Positions 8,264 to 16,896 of a stretch of 64,000 nucleotides of DNA are shown here, piece after piece; position 1 is the stretch's first letter, and the number at the start of each line of letters is the position of its first letter. The position numbers and the translations under genes are program-made. This DNA is from CAZGRP01 sp964527995 (lineage in GTDB: Bacteria; Zhuqueibacterota; Zhuqueibacteria; Oceanimicrobiales; CAZGRP01). Where the stretch lies: assembly GCA_964527995.1 (NCBI GenBank), contig CAZGRP010000016.1, positions 1 through 64,000 on the forward strand. Reading direction: 5' to 3'. The notes under the pieces are model-generated. The model was not told the origin of the DNA. It did no database searches and worked only from the letters and a program-made list of their open reading frames with translations.

Positions 8264-8959
8264 ATGAAACTTCTTCTTTTTGACATAGACGGCACCCTCC
8301 TGCACAGCGGTGGTGCCGGGCGCCGGGCGATGGACAAAGCCTTTGAGGAACTCTACGGCATTGCCGATGCCTTCCGCGGAATCGAAATGGCTGGAAAGAC
8401 AGACACGTTGATACTCGAAGAGGCACTCCGCAAGTTTGGGCTTCCGGTCGAGGCCGACCAAGTTGCGGACTTCAAGCGGCGCTACTTCGAGCTTTTGCGC
8501 CAGGAAATCCGCAGGCCCAGCGAACGCCAGCGGTTGATGCCCGGCATACGCGAGCTGCTGCAGCGCCTATCGCGCCACCCGAAGGTGACTCTCGGCCTCC
8601 TCACTGGCAACTGGCGCGAAGGCGGCATGATCAAGTTGCGGCATTTTTCTCTGGCGGGCTTCTTCAAGCTCGGCGCCTTCGCCGAGGACGCCCCCAGCAG
8701 AGACGAACTTGTCCCTGTAGCTGTGGAGCGCTACCGCGAGTTGACCGGAAAGACACCCGCACCAGACGACGTCTGGGTCATCGGCGACACGCCGCGCGAC
8801 GTGGCCTGCGCTCGCCCGCATGGAGCCCGCGCCATCGCCGTTGCCACCGGACTTTTTTCTCTCGAAGATCTGGCGAAGTCGAGGCCGGATGCCCTTTTCG
8901 CCGATTTTTCCAACCTCGAAGCCTTCCTCAGACTGCTTGAAAACACGCCTCTCACCTAG
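8264..8959 (+). CDS. HAD-superfamily phosphatase (phosphoglycolate phosphatase-like)
   Basis: A 231-residue cytoplasmic hydrolase. Motif I is FDIDGT with nucleophile Asp7 and acid/base Asp9. A helical cap follows (about residues 15-95), then motif II around LLTGNWREG (Thr of LTGN) and the motif III/IV region VIGDTPRDVACAR with the Mg-binding Asp pair. This architecture is that of Gph/PGP-like phosphomonoesterases; the substrate is not evident. ATG 8264 is preferred to the in-frame ATG at 8228 because the HAD fold begins directly at MKLLLFDIDGT and GAGCGAGG precedes it. It stands alone, followed by a strong terminator at 9095-9129. Confidence 0.87.
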   Translation: MKLLLFDIDGTLLHSGGAGRRAMDKAFEELYGIADAFRGIEMAGKTDTLILEEALRKFGLPVEADQVADFKRRYFELLRQEIRRPSERQRLMPGIRELLQRLSRHPKVTLGLLTGNWREGGMIKLRHFSLAGFFKLGAFAEDAPSRDELVPVAVERYRELTGKTPAPDDVWVIGDTPRDVACARPHGARAIAVATGLFSLEDLAKSRPDALFADFSNLEAFLRLLENTPLT

Positions 8960-9094
8960 GAATAAAGCTCCTCGGCGGGCCGTTACAGGATTTGTGAGCC
9001 AGCCAGGAAGGCAAGAAGGCCGATGCGGCTCACCGACCCGACGCAGCCTTGCCTGCATCCGAAAAATAGCGCAGTTCCGTTGATCCCTCCCCCA

Positions 9095-9129
9095 GGCCTC
9101 GGACCCCAAATGGGTTCGGGGCCTTTTTT
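9095..9129 (+). terminator. Intrinsic terminator downstream of the HAD gene
   Basis: A 12-bp stem built from GGCC (9095-9098) plus TCGGACCC (9099-9106), loop CAAAT, then GGGTTCGG (9112-9119) plus GGCC (9120-9123), with a few G-T pairs. It is followed directly by six T residues (9124-9129). A clear rho-independent terminator on the plus strand. Confidence 0.85.
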
Positions 9130-9160
9130 GAGGCTACCCCCAGGCCAGAAAAAAATCGCG

Positions 9161-9189
9161 TTGACTCTTGTTACCATTTCGTTTATCTT
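9161..9189 (+). promoter_or_regulatory. Sigma-70-type promoter of the NHL-repeat gene, predicting a leaderless mRNA
   Basis: TTGACT (9161-9166), spacer of exactly 17 bp, TATCTT (9184-9189). Transcription should begin about 6-8 bases after the -10 box, which is at the ATG itself (9195). There is no room for a ribosome site between the two. Confidence 0.6.
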
Positions 9190-9194
9190 TTGAC

Positions 9195-10169
9195 ATGCGT
9201 TTCCGTTCGCTACATCGCCGGCCTGCCGATCCGCCCCGCTGTGCGCTCTGGCTGCTCGCCGGCGTCCTGTTGCTGCCGGTTGTGCCGGCCCAGGGACAGG
9301 AGGTGCCATTGCTGCGACTGCGGTCGCTGAGGGTGGTCGCTGACGGCGAGTTGATGGGCCGGCCTCTGCGTTATCCCGAGGCGATGTCGGTCGCCCCTGA
9401 TGGGCGTCTCTATCTTGCCGACACAGGCAACAACCGACTGCTCCTCCTCAACCGCCAGGGTGAGGTGGTGCGCGAGGTTGCCGGGTTCGGATGGGGCAAG
9501 GACCAGTTCGACCGGCCGGTTGACATCTTTGCCAGTTCCGGACTGGACGCTTTCGTTGCGGACTACAACAACCGCCGTGTCCTCCGCTACGACAAAGATC
9601 TGAACTATCTCTCCTCCTTCACCGCCGGAGAAGGGAAAGAGTCCGAACTCCAGCTTGGCTACCCTTCGGGAGTGGCCCTGTCGTCACATGGGGAGCTGTT
9701 TGTGGTGGACAACGAGAACCGCCGGGTGCTGAAGATTGATTCCTTCGGCGTGCCCGAATTCAGTTTCGGCGACTTCAGCTATGGCGACGGCAGCCTGGAA
9801 GATCCGCAGCGGATTGAGATCAGCCACGACGACGTGATCTACGTCAGCGATCGCGGCCGGCATTGTGTGATGACCTACGACTACTACGGCAATTATCTCG
9901 GCCGCATCGGCCAGGGGGTGCTCGTCTCACCAATGGGACTTCGCTGGGAGGAAGGCAGGCTATGGGTGGCAGATGTGGAAGGCGACCAGATCGTCCTTTT
10001 CGACAGCGACGGGAAGGCCTTGGGGCGATGGAACGTGCCGGGCGATGGCCTGGGGGCTCTGGATGGCCCGATTGACGTGGACGTCTACAACGGCAACGTG
10101 TACGTTCTTGAACGCGACAGCCAGCGCATCCAGGTCTTTGACTGGCTTGGCTCGCCGCGACGGCCCTAG
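9195..10169 (+). CDS. Secreted NHL-repeat beta-propeller protein
   Basis: 324 residues. An N-terminal signal sequence (arginines, then CALWLLAGVLLLPVVPAQGQ) sends it to the periplasm or beyond. The rest is made of NHL repeats, about six blades of the form YPEAMSVAPDGRLYLADTGNNRLLLL, then DIFASSGLDAFVADYNNRRV, YPSGVALSSHGELFVVDNENRR, HDDVIYVSDRGRHCV and so on. Such propellers are binding or scaffold modules. The gene is 60 bases upstream of a giant outer-membrane protein gene and in the same direction, so it may be a partner of that protein in an envelope operon. Start ATG 9195 fits the signal peptide; a TTG at 9168 would lie inside the promoter. No enzyme motif seen. Confidence 0.85.
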   Translation: MRFRSLHRRPADPPRCALWLLAGVLLLPVVPAQGQEVPLLRLRSLRVVADGELMGRPLRYPEAMSVAPDGRLYLADTGNNRLLLLNRQGEVVREVAGFGWGKDQFDRPVDIFASSGLDAFVADYNNRRVLRYDKDLNYLSSFTAGEGKESELQLGYPSGVALSSHGELFVVDNENRRVLKIDSFGVPEFSFGDFSYGDGSLEDPQRIEISHDDVIYVSDRGRHCVMTYDYYGNYLGRIGQGVLVSPMGLRWEEGRLWVADVEGDQIVLFDSDGKALGRWNVPGDGLGALDGPIDVDVYNGNVYVLERDSQRIQVFDWLGSPRRP

Positions 10170-10229
10170 CCCGTCGTTCGGGCATCAGGAGTCCCTGTCG
10201 CTACAACAATCGTTTGCGGTGGTTAGTGC

Positions 10230-13200
10230 ATGAGGGGCCTTTTCGCAACCTTCCTGCTGTTCTCGGTCCTCCCCTCATTGTTGCAGGCTCAGGATCCGCC
10301 TGATTCTGCTCCCCCTGCCAGCCTTTCTTTGAGAACGGTCCAAATCGAATTGAGGCCCGACAGTTTGGACTATGAACTGGCAGACAGCCTCGTGGTCCCA
10401 GGATCGGAGCGTCTCTGGGTCGGCGCTGATACCCTCCGGCCGGGTGTCGACTACTCGTTCGACTATGTCCGGGGCTGGCTGCATCTCAGGCAGAAGGAAT
10501 TTGCCGGCCGGACCTTGCATGTCCGTTACCTTCGGCTTCCCGTCCCCCTTCCAATCCACTACCGCCATCGCCGGCCCGTGGTGGTGTCGACAGATTCCCT
10601 GGAACGAGAGCGGATCGTGGCTGCACTGGCCAAGCAACCGAGGGTGCAAAGACGGCGGGAGTCTGCGGCAAACCTGCGCAAGTCCGGCAGTCTTGTGCGC
10701 GGAGTTACCATCGGTAGCAACCAGGCCCTCACAGTCAACTCGGGATTGCGCCTGCAGCTGTCTGGTCGCGTCGGCAGGGATGTTCAGGTGGTTGCCTCTT
10801 TGACCGATCAGAATACGCCGATCCAGCCTGAAGGCAACACCCAGACGCTGCGCGAGATCGACAAGGTTTTCGTCAAGATTGGTTCCAGTCGCATGCAGGC
10901 GACGCTCGGTGACTTCGACCTGCGCTACAGCGGAACAGAATTCGCCCGCTACGAGCGCAAGCTGCAGGGTGCCATGGGCAGCGCCCGGCTCGGGAATGCC
11001 GAAGTCACGATCTCCGGCGCTGTGTCACGAGGCAAATTCACCACCAACCAGTTCCTCGGACAGGAGGGAAATCAGGGTCCCTATCAGTTGCGCGGGGAGC
11101 GCGGCGAGGTGAACATCATTGTCCTCGCCGGCACAGAACGGGTGTACGTGGACGGCGAGCTGATGACGCGAGGGGAGGACCATGATTACGTCATCGAGTA
11201 CGGCAACGGCCAGATCACATTTACGAGGAATCGACTGATCACCGCCGACTCGCGGATCACGGTGGATTTCCAGTACTCCGCCGAGCACTTTCGCCGTAAT
11301 CTGTACAGCGCGTCTGCCCGGGCACGAGGCCTCAATAACCGTCTCTCCATCGGCGCCACGCTGCTGCGTGAGAGCGACGACAAGAGCAACCCCCTCGACT
11401 TTACCCTGCGGAAGGAGGAACTTTCGCGGCTCCAGGCGGCGGGCGACAATCCGGATTCGACTGTGGTGGATGGGTGGCGCTTCGTGGGTCAGGGCGAAGG
11501 CCCATACGTGCGCGACGAGGCCACGGGAGTGTTCGATTATGTCGGACCCGGCAAGGGAGACTACGTGGTCACGTTTTCGTTTGTGGGCCGCGGCAAAGGC
11601 GACTACGACTTCCAGGGTCTCGGCAACTACCGGTTCGTGGGCAAGGGTCAGGGCAGCTACCTGCCAATCATCCTATTGACGCCCGCCCAGCGCCACGAGG
11701 TGGCCGACATCGATCTTCGCCTCGAACCGAGCAAGGCCCTCTCTCTGACTGCAGAGATGGCCAGCAGTCTCTTCGACGCCAACCTCTATTCGAGCCGCGA
11801 CGACGGCGACAATCGCGGCATCGCCGCTCAACTGGGGCTATCCTACCAGCCGGATCGACTCAGGCTTGCAGGCCGATCGCTGGGGCGCCTGCGGTTTGGA
11901 GCCCGTTATCGGCGCAAGAATCGCCGCTTCCGCGACATCGATCGCACGACCATCGTCGAGTATGCACGGCAGTGGGATTTGCCAGGAACGCTTCGCTCGC
12001 CCGAAGAGACGGTCACGGAATTCGAGACCTCCTACGAGCCGACTGCGGGCTTTTCCATGCGGGGCGGCCTCGGGCGACTGGCAAAGGGAGGCACATTCCG
12101 CTCCAACCGGTGGGAGCTGGAGACTCGTCTCGACAGACAGGGCCTGCCCCGTTTCGACTACCGCATCGAGAGGATCAGCCGTAACGACCAAGAGAGAGTC
12201 GATCGGACTCTGTGGTTGCGGCAGCGCGGTAGCGCCAGCGTCAGCGTTGGCAAGCTCCGGCCCTTTGTGAGCTATGAGGGCGAAATCAAGAAAGAGAGTC
12301 GGGGTGATACGCTGCAAGGCGGGTTCCGTTTCAACGACGTGATCACTGGCATCGAGCTGAAGCGGTGGCGCGGCATGTCGCTGCTGGCCCAGTTCGGCGT
12401 ACGCGATGATGATCAACGCCTCGGGGGGATCTTCAAGAACAGGTCTGTGGCCACCACTCGCCAGGTTCGCTGGCAACTTCACGGCTGGCGTACCCTCAGT
12501 GCCGACGTCTCTTTCGTGCACCGGACCCGCAACTTCGCCGACCCCTCACTGCAAAGTACGCGCACAGACTTGGCGGACGTGCGTGTGACCTTTGCGCCCC
12601 TGCACCGCGCCCTCGAATCCAAATGGTACTACCAGATCAACAACACCCGGGTGGCGCGCCAGGAGCGGGTTTTCATCAAGGTGGGCGAAGGCCAGGGTAA
12701 CTACCGCTTTGATCCTAATTTCAACGAATATGTGCCGGACTCGTTCGGCGACTATGTTCTGAGGATCTTCGCTACGGACCAATTCGTTCCGGTGATCGAC
12801 CTGCGCGCCAGCATGAACCTTCGGTTCGAGCCCGCCAGGCTGCTGGTACGTTCCGGGCAGCGCCGCGATGACTTCTGGAGAAAATATCTGAGTCCGGTGT
12901 CCACAGAAACCCTGGTGCGCATCGAGGAGAAGAGCAGGGAATCCGACGTCTGGCAAATCTACCGCCTGAATCTGAGCCACTTTCAGCGCGAGTCAACGTC
13001 CGTGGCGGGGCTGATCCAGTTGCGCCAGGATCTCTACCTGTGGCGCAATCGCCGCGATCATTCCGTGCGATTGCGATATGAGAGCCGGCGTGAGTTGAAC
13101 AATCAATTCCTGGAAGGCGGGCAACGCCGGAGGCTGGCCGAGACGTCTGCGCGGCTCAATTTTCGGCTGGGTCCGCGTCTGGCCAGCCAGGTGGATCTGA

Positions 13201-13658
13201 TCCATCGCCGGCTGGAGCGGCGGTTTGCCTCCCGCAGTCGCCCCGACCGGGACATCGCGTCGGATCAGGTGGTTCTCGATTTGAGCTACCGGCCGCGGCC
13301 CGCTCTGGAGCTGGCTCTGCGTTCCATCGTCGGTCTGGACCGCGATCGAGAGCCAAAGCCGGATACGCGCGTTCGGCGGTTCGATCTTGCGCCACGGATG
13401 TCGTATGCCCTCAGCCGCCAGGGCCGCATCCGGGCCGAGGTCAGCCTGACCAGGGTGACCGCCGAGCCGGGGAATCGCTTCATCCCGTTTGAGATGGCGG
13501 GTGGCCGGCGTGTGGGTACCACAGCCGCATGGAGCGTGGGCTTCAACTACCGCTTCGCCAGCAACGTGATGTTGAACCTGAGCTACAATGGCCGAAAGGA
13601 GCAAGGGCGCCCCGACACGATCCATGTCGGTCGCGCTGAGGTGAGAGCTTTCTTTTGA
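10230..13658 (+). CDS. Giant outer-membrane beta-barrel protein with Gly-rich repeats, function unknown
   Basis: 1142 residues with a signal peptide (LFATFLLFSVLPSLLQAQ). Residues about 150-215 contain a block (GSNQALTVNSGLRLQLSG, then SLTDQNTPIQPEGNTQ and a REIDKVFVKI strand) that recalls the N-terminal part of SprA-like and related large surface proteins of the Bacteroidota/FCB group. Residues about 415-480 form a striking Gly-rich repeat: FVGQGEGPY, YVGPGKGDY, FVGRGKGDY, FQGLGNYRFVGKGQGSY. A further copy, VGEGQGNYRFDP, lies near residue 815. The C-terminal 600 residues alternate polar and hydrophobic residues with many aromatic strand ends and finish on ...VRAFF, a typical barrel terminus. 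The Omp85 gene follows 30 bases later. No obvious Shine-Dalgarno. I cannot assign a function; export or assembly is a guess from context. Confidence 0.8.
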   Translation: MRGLFATFLLFSVLPSLLQAQDPPDSAPPASLSLRTVQIELRPDSLDYELADSLVVPGSERLWVGADTLRPGVDYSFDYVRGWLHLRQKEFAGRTLHVRYLRLPVPLPIHYRHRRPVVVSTDSLERERIVAALAKQPRVQRRRESAANLRKSGSLVRGVTIGSNQALTVNSGLRLQLSGRVGRDVQVVASLTDQNTPIQPEGNTQTLREIDKVFVKIGSSRMQATLGDFDLRYSGTEFARYERKLQGAMGSARLGNAEVTISGAVSRGKFTTNQFLGQEGNQGPYQLRGERGEVNIIVLAGTERVYVDGELMTRGEDHDYVIEYGNGQITFTRNRLITADSRITVDFQYSAEHFRRNLYSASARARGLNNRLSIGATLLRESDDKSNPLDFTLRKEELSRLQAAGDNPDSTVVDGWRFVGQGEGPYVRDEATGVFDYVGPGKGDYVVTFSFVGRGKGDYDFQGLGNYRFVGKGQGSYLPIILLTPAQRHEVADIDLRLEPSKALSLTAEMASSLFDANLYSSRDDGDNRGIAAQLGLSYQPDRLRLAGRSLGRLRFGARYRRKNRRFRDIDRTTIVEYARQWDLPGTLRSPEETVTEFETSYEPTAGFSMRGGLGRLAKGGTFRSNRWELETRLDRQGLPRFDYRIERISRNDQERVDRTLWLRQRGSASVSVGKLRPFVSYEGEIKKESRGDTLQGGFRFNDVITGIELKRWRGMSLLAQFGVRDDDQRLGGIFKNRSVATTRQVRWQLHGWRTLSADVSFVHRTRNFADPSLQSTRTDLADVRVTFAPLHRALESKWYYQINNTRVARQERVFIKVGEGQGNYRFDPNFNEYVPDSFGDYVLRIFATDQFVPVIDLRASMNLRFEPARLLVRSGQRRDDFWRKYLSPVSTETLVRIEEKSRESDVWQIYRLNLSHFQRESTSVAGLIQLRQDLYLWRNRRDHSVRLRYESRRELNNQFLEGGQRRRLAETSARLNFRLGPRLASQVDLIHRRLERRFASRSRPDRDIASDQVVLDLSYRPRPALELALRSIVGLDRDREPKPDTRVRRFDLAPRMSYALSRQGRIRAEVSLTRVTAEPGNRFIPFEMAGGRRVGTTAAWSVGFNYRFASNVMLNLSYNGRKEQGRPDTIHVGRAEVRAFF

Positions 13659-13688
13659 CCGTACCTCTGTCCTCTGTGTCTGAGGGAG

Positions 13689-15449
13689 ATGAAACACATC
13701 CGCTACATCATTCTTCTCGCCTGGCTGACGGTCGCGGCCTCGGGTGCGGCTAGCCAAGACCATTCGGCTGCACCGGTCCGAAGTATCAAAATCCGCAGTC
13801 AAGGTGCTCTACCGACTCGACAGCTCGAGGGCTGGCTTGGCCTGCAGCGCGGCAAGCCGCTGACGGAAGAAGCCCTCCAGGATGGCTTGCGCCGCCTGCT
13901 GAGCCATCTTCAGGACGAAGGGTATTTTTTCGCCCGAGTCGATTCGGTGCATCGAACGGTGGTGCGGCGTGGCACGGCGGTCGAGGTGACGATCTCGGAG
14001 GGTCCCCAGGTCGTCCTCGGCCAGGTCCGATTTGAGGGGGTCGACGGGGAGGAAAGACGACGGATTGATCGGCAATGGCGTCTCTCCCCCGGCCGACTGT
14101 TGTCGGGGGCGGAACTGAAGGAGCAACTGCATCGGATCGTGCGATCCTACGAGGATCGTGGCTATCCCTACTGTAGCATCGAGTTGGTGCGGATGGAGCT
14201 GGCAGGGCGGGACGGGCCGGGCAAGCAGGCTCTCGACCTGGTGTTACAGGTGCGCCGCGGCCCGAAGGTAGTGATCTCGAAGATCGACGTGCGCGGCAAC
14301 ACGCAGACGCGCCGCAACATCATTTTGCGGGAGTTGGGAGTTCGACCCGGCGACGTGTACAGTCAGAAACGGGTTGACGAGATTCCGAGGAGGCTGCAAA
14401 GCCTCGGCTACTTCAAAGAGGTGGAGGAGCCAGTGCTGTTGCAGCATCCAGACGGAAGCAGCCGCCTGGTGGTTACCGTGGTGGAGGGCAACAACAATCG
14501 CTTCGACGGCGTCTTGGGATACAATCCCGGCACGGCGAGAGGGCGCGGCTTCTTGACCGGCCTGGTCGATGTGTCCTTTGGCAATCTGTTCGGCACCGGC
14601 CGCCAGGTCGCGGTCCGTTGGGAAAAGCGCAGCCGGCAGACACAGCAATTCCAGTTGTCGTATCGCGAGCCCTGGGTGGCAGGGCTGCCGCTGAATGCGG
14701 GGATTGGTTTCGAACAGCTCGCTCAGGACACCAGCTATGTGCAGCGCGGGTGGTTCATCGACTTGCAGATCCCCGTGGCCGAACGCCTGTTCGTCTCGGG
14801 GCGGTTGAGTGGTGAAAGCGTCACTCCAGACTCCGCGGGCTCTCGATTTTACGCTGTTCCTCGGAGTCGCGCTCTGTCGGTCGGCTTTTCTTTGAAGTAC
14901 CAAACGGTGAACGACCCCCTAAATCCGCGCTCCGGCGTGCTTTACGCCACCAGCGTGGAAACGGGCCGCAAGAGGATCGATCCTCTGCCCGGTGAGGGAG
15001 CGAGCCGGAGTTTCACTCGTAAGCGCCTTTCTCTCGACTTCGAGGCCTATGTGGAGCCGATACGCTGGCAGGTGATTGCGGTGGCTTTCCACGGCAGGCA
15101 AGTCACAACCGGCGAGCCCCGCGTGTCGCTCTCTGACCAGTACCGCCTGGGCGGCGCCCTGACTCTGCGCGGATACCGCGAAGAGCAATTCCGTGGTTCC
15201 AGGGTCGCCTGGTCGAATCTGGAGTATCGCTACCTCCTGGGTCCCGCGTCGCGGGCCTTCGTGTTTCTCGATGCCGGCTACTTCTGGCGGCGGGAAGCGA
15301 CGGCGGCGGTGCGAGGGTTCAAGCTGGGATACGGCATCGGCGTCAGCATGGCTACCCGTCTTGGCATGCTCAGCATTGCCTACGGCCTCGGTCAAGGCGA
15401 CGGGCTTATGGACGGCAAGGTGCACCTGCGGCTGGTGAACCGATTCTAA
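13689..15449 (+). CDS. Omp85-family outer-membrane protein (BamA/TamA-like) with POTRA domains
   Basis: 586 residues with a signal peptide (IRYIILLAWLTVAASGAASQ). The N-terminal half holds about three POTRA repeats (roughly residues 30-105, 108-190 and 192-275); the third is well formed (VVISKIDVRGNTQTRRNIIL, LQSLGYFKEVEE). The C-terminal 300 residues are a 16-strand-type barrel with the LRGYREEQF segment, corresponding to the conserved (V/I)RG(Y/F) lid motif, and a terminal Phe (LRLVNRF). With three rather than five POTRAs and lying beside a giant barrel protein, it looks more like a TamA-type or dedicated assembly factor than the main BamA. GGGAG precedes ATG 13689. Confidence 0.9.
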   Translation: MKHIRYIILLAWLTVAASGAASQDHSAAPVRSIKIRSQGALPTRQLEGWLGLQRGKPLTEEALQDGLRRLLSHLQDEGYFFARVDSVHRTVVRRGTAVEVTISEGPQVVLGQVRFEGVDGEERRRIDRQWRLSPGRLLSGAELKEQLHRIVRSYEDRGYPYCSIELVRMELAGRDGPGKQALDLVLQVRRGPKVVISKIDVRGNTQTRRNIILRELGVRPGDVYSQKRVDEIPRRLQSLGYFKEVEEPVLLQHPDGSSRLVVTVVEGNNNRFDGVLGYNPGTARGRGFLTGLVDVSFGNLFGTGRQVAVRWEKRSRQTQQFQLSYREPWVAGLPLNAGIGFEQLAQDTSYVQRGWFIDLQIPVAERLFVSGRLSGESVTPDSAGSRFYAVPRSRALSVGFSLKYQTVNDPLNPRSGVLYATSVETGRKRIDPLPGEGASRSFTRKRLSLDFEAYVEPIRWQVIAVAFHGRQVTTGEPRVSLSDQYRLGGALTLRGYREEQFRGSRVAWSNLEYRYLLGPASRAFVFLDAGYFWRREATAAVRGFKLGYGIGVSMATRLGMLSIAYGLGQGDGLMDGKVHLRLVNRF

Positions 15450-15550
15450 AAGACGTGGGTATCGGCGAGGAGGGAGCGCCGGTCCTACAGCGGCCTTGTC
15501 TTGGTTGGTCAAGTGGATGATGGAGCCAGCAAATCGCAGCACGCTCAGGA

Positions 15551-16408
15551 ATGCGAAACCCAACTCGTTCCAGGCTCGATGAGCTGATCGCCATGGTGCG
15601 ACTGGTACGGCCGGCGAACCTGCTCATCGGGGCTGCCTCGATTCTCCTCGGCGCCTGGGTGACAGGCCGGTCGCTGCAGCCGGTGGCGAAAGTGCTTCTG
15701 GCCTGCCTGTCGGGGGCGCTGGTGATGGCCGGAGCCAATGCCATCAACGACGTCTATGACCTCGACATCGACCGTGTGAATCGTCCGCAGCGGCCGCTGC
15801 CGTCGGGCCAGCTAGCCGTCGGCGCTGCTCGGACGCTGGCGATATTTTTCTTTGTCACGGGTGTTTTTTTTAGTATATTTATAGCGCTTATCTCCATCAT
15901 TGTTGCAGTTTTGACGGTGGCTCTGCTGTGGCTGTACAGTGCTCGGCTGAAACGCACGCCGCTGTGGGGCAACCTGGCGGTAAGCACGGTCACCGGACTG
16001 GCCTTCATCTATGGAGCCTTGGCGGTGGGGCGGTGGAAGGAAGCGCTGATCCCGGCTGGGTTCGCGTTCCTGTTCCATCTGGGCCGCGAGATCATCAAAG
16101 ACGTCGAGGACCTTCCGGGCGACAGACAGCTCGGAGCCGCCACGCTTCCGGTGCAATTCGGCCGGCGCCTGGCGCTGCGGGTGTCCGCGTCGGCTTTTGC
16201 GTTGCTGCTGGTGGCGACGTATCTACCGTATGGTTTCGGACTGTACGGACAGACCTATTGGAAGATCGTTCTGTTTGGAGTGGATTCGGTTTTGGCGGGT
16301 GTGATGGTCGCGTTGTTGCGCGACCCGCCAGCGCACGTGTTGGGGAGATTGAGCACGCTGCTCAAGGTTGACATGGTGGTAGGGTTGGTGGCGGTCTATT
16401 TTCGCTGA
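15551..16408 (+). CDS. UbiA-family prenyltransferase (archaeal DGGGP synthase-like)
   Basis: An integral-membrane prenyltransferase of 285 residues with about eight to nine helices. The first Asp-rich motif is NDVYDLDIDRVNRP (Asn66, Asp67, Asp70, Asp74), and the second is DVEDLPGDRQLGAATLP. The wording of both, and the following TLPVQFG, resembles digeranylgeranylglyceryl-phosphate synthases and related UbiA proteins more than UbiA/MenA quinone enzymes, but this is a judgement by eye. Members of the FCB group have been reported to carry archaeal-type lipid genes. ATG 15551 has only a weak AGGA site; ATG 15593 (MVRLVRPANLL) is an alternative start. It ends seven bases before dtd. A local A/T-rich run (15840-15885) encodes a Phe/Ile-rich helix. 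Confidence 0.85.
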   Translation: MRNPTRSRLDELIAMVRLVRPANLLIGAASILLGAWVTGRSLQPVAKVLLACLSGALVMAGANAINDVYDLDIDRVNRPQRPLPSGQLAVGAARTLAIFFFVTGVFFSIFIALISIIVAVLTVALLWLYSARLKRTPLWGNLAVSTVTGLAFIYGALAVGRWKEALIPAGFAFLFHLGREIIKDVEDLPGDRQLGAATLPVQFGRRLALRVSASAFALLLVATYLPYGFGLYGQTYWKIVLFGVDSVLAGVMVALLRDPPAHVLGRLSTLLKVDMVVGLVAVYFR

Positions 16409-16415
16409 CGAAGAG

Positions 16416-16865
16416 ATGCGCGCGGTTGTCCAGCGGGTCAAGAAAGCTTCGGTTTCCATAGACGGCGAGGTGGTGGGCAGGATTGGCCTCGGACTGGTGA
16501 TCCTGCTCGGCGTACGACATGGCGATCGCGAGGAGGATGCCAGGTTTCTGGCGCAGAAGTGTGTCAACCTGCGTATCTTTGCCGACGAGGACGGGAAGTT
16601 CAACCGCTCGGCCCTGGATGTGGGGGGCGAGTTGCTGGCGATCTCTCAATTCACCCTCTATGGTGACACCCGCAAAGGCCGCCGCCCGAGCTTTGTCGAG
16701 GCGGCCCCGCCCGAAGTCTCCGAGCCACTCTACAATCGCTTTGTCGAGTTTTTGCGCGACTCCGGATTGCGTGTCGCCGAGGGCCGCTTTGGGGCGATGA
16801 TGCTGGTGGAAATCCACAACGACGGCCCAGTGACGCTGATTGTGGAGAGCAAGGGCGCAGGGTGA
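16416..16865 (+). CDS. dtd: D-aminoacyl-tRNA deacylase
   Basis: Hydrolyses D-aminoacyl-tRNAs (and Gly-tRNA-Ala) as a homodimer in the cytoplasm, a translation proofreading role. 149 residues, the standard size. It begins MRAVVQRVKKASVSIDG and carries SQFTLYGD and NDGPVT; the last gives the cross-subunit Gly-cisPro motif that recognises the D-amino acid. GAAGAG lies just before the ATG. It is seven bases after the UbiA gene and followed closely by maf, making a compact housekeeping run. Confidence 0.95.
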   Translation: MRAVVQRVKKASVSIDGEVVGRIGLGLVILLGVRHGDREEDARFLAQKCVNLRIFADEDGKFNRSALDVGGELLAISQFTLYGDTRKGRRPSFVEAAPPEVSEPLYNRFVEFLRDSGLRVAEGRFGAMMLVEIHNDGPVTLIVESKGAG

Positions 16866-16896
16866 GGGAAGGGGGGTGACTCTGCCAAGGAGCTAC

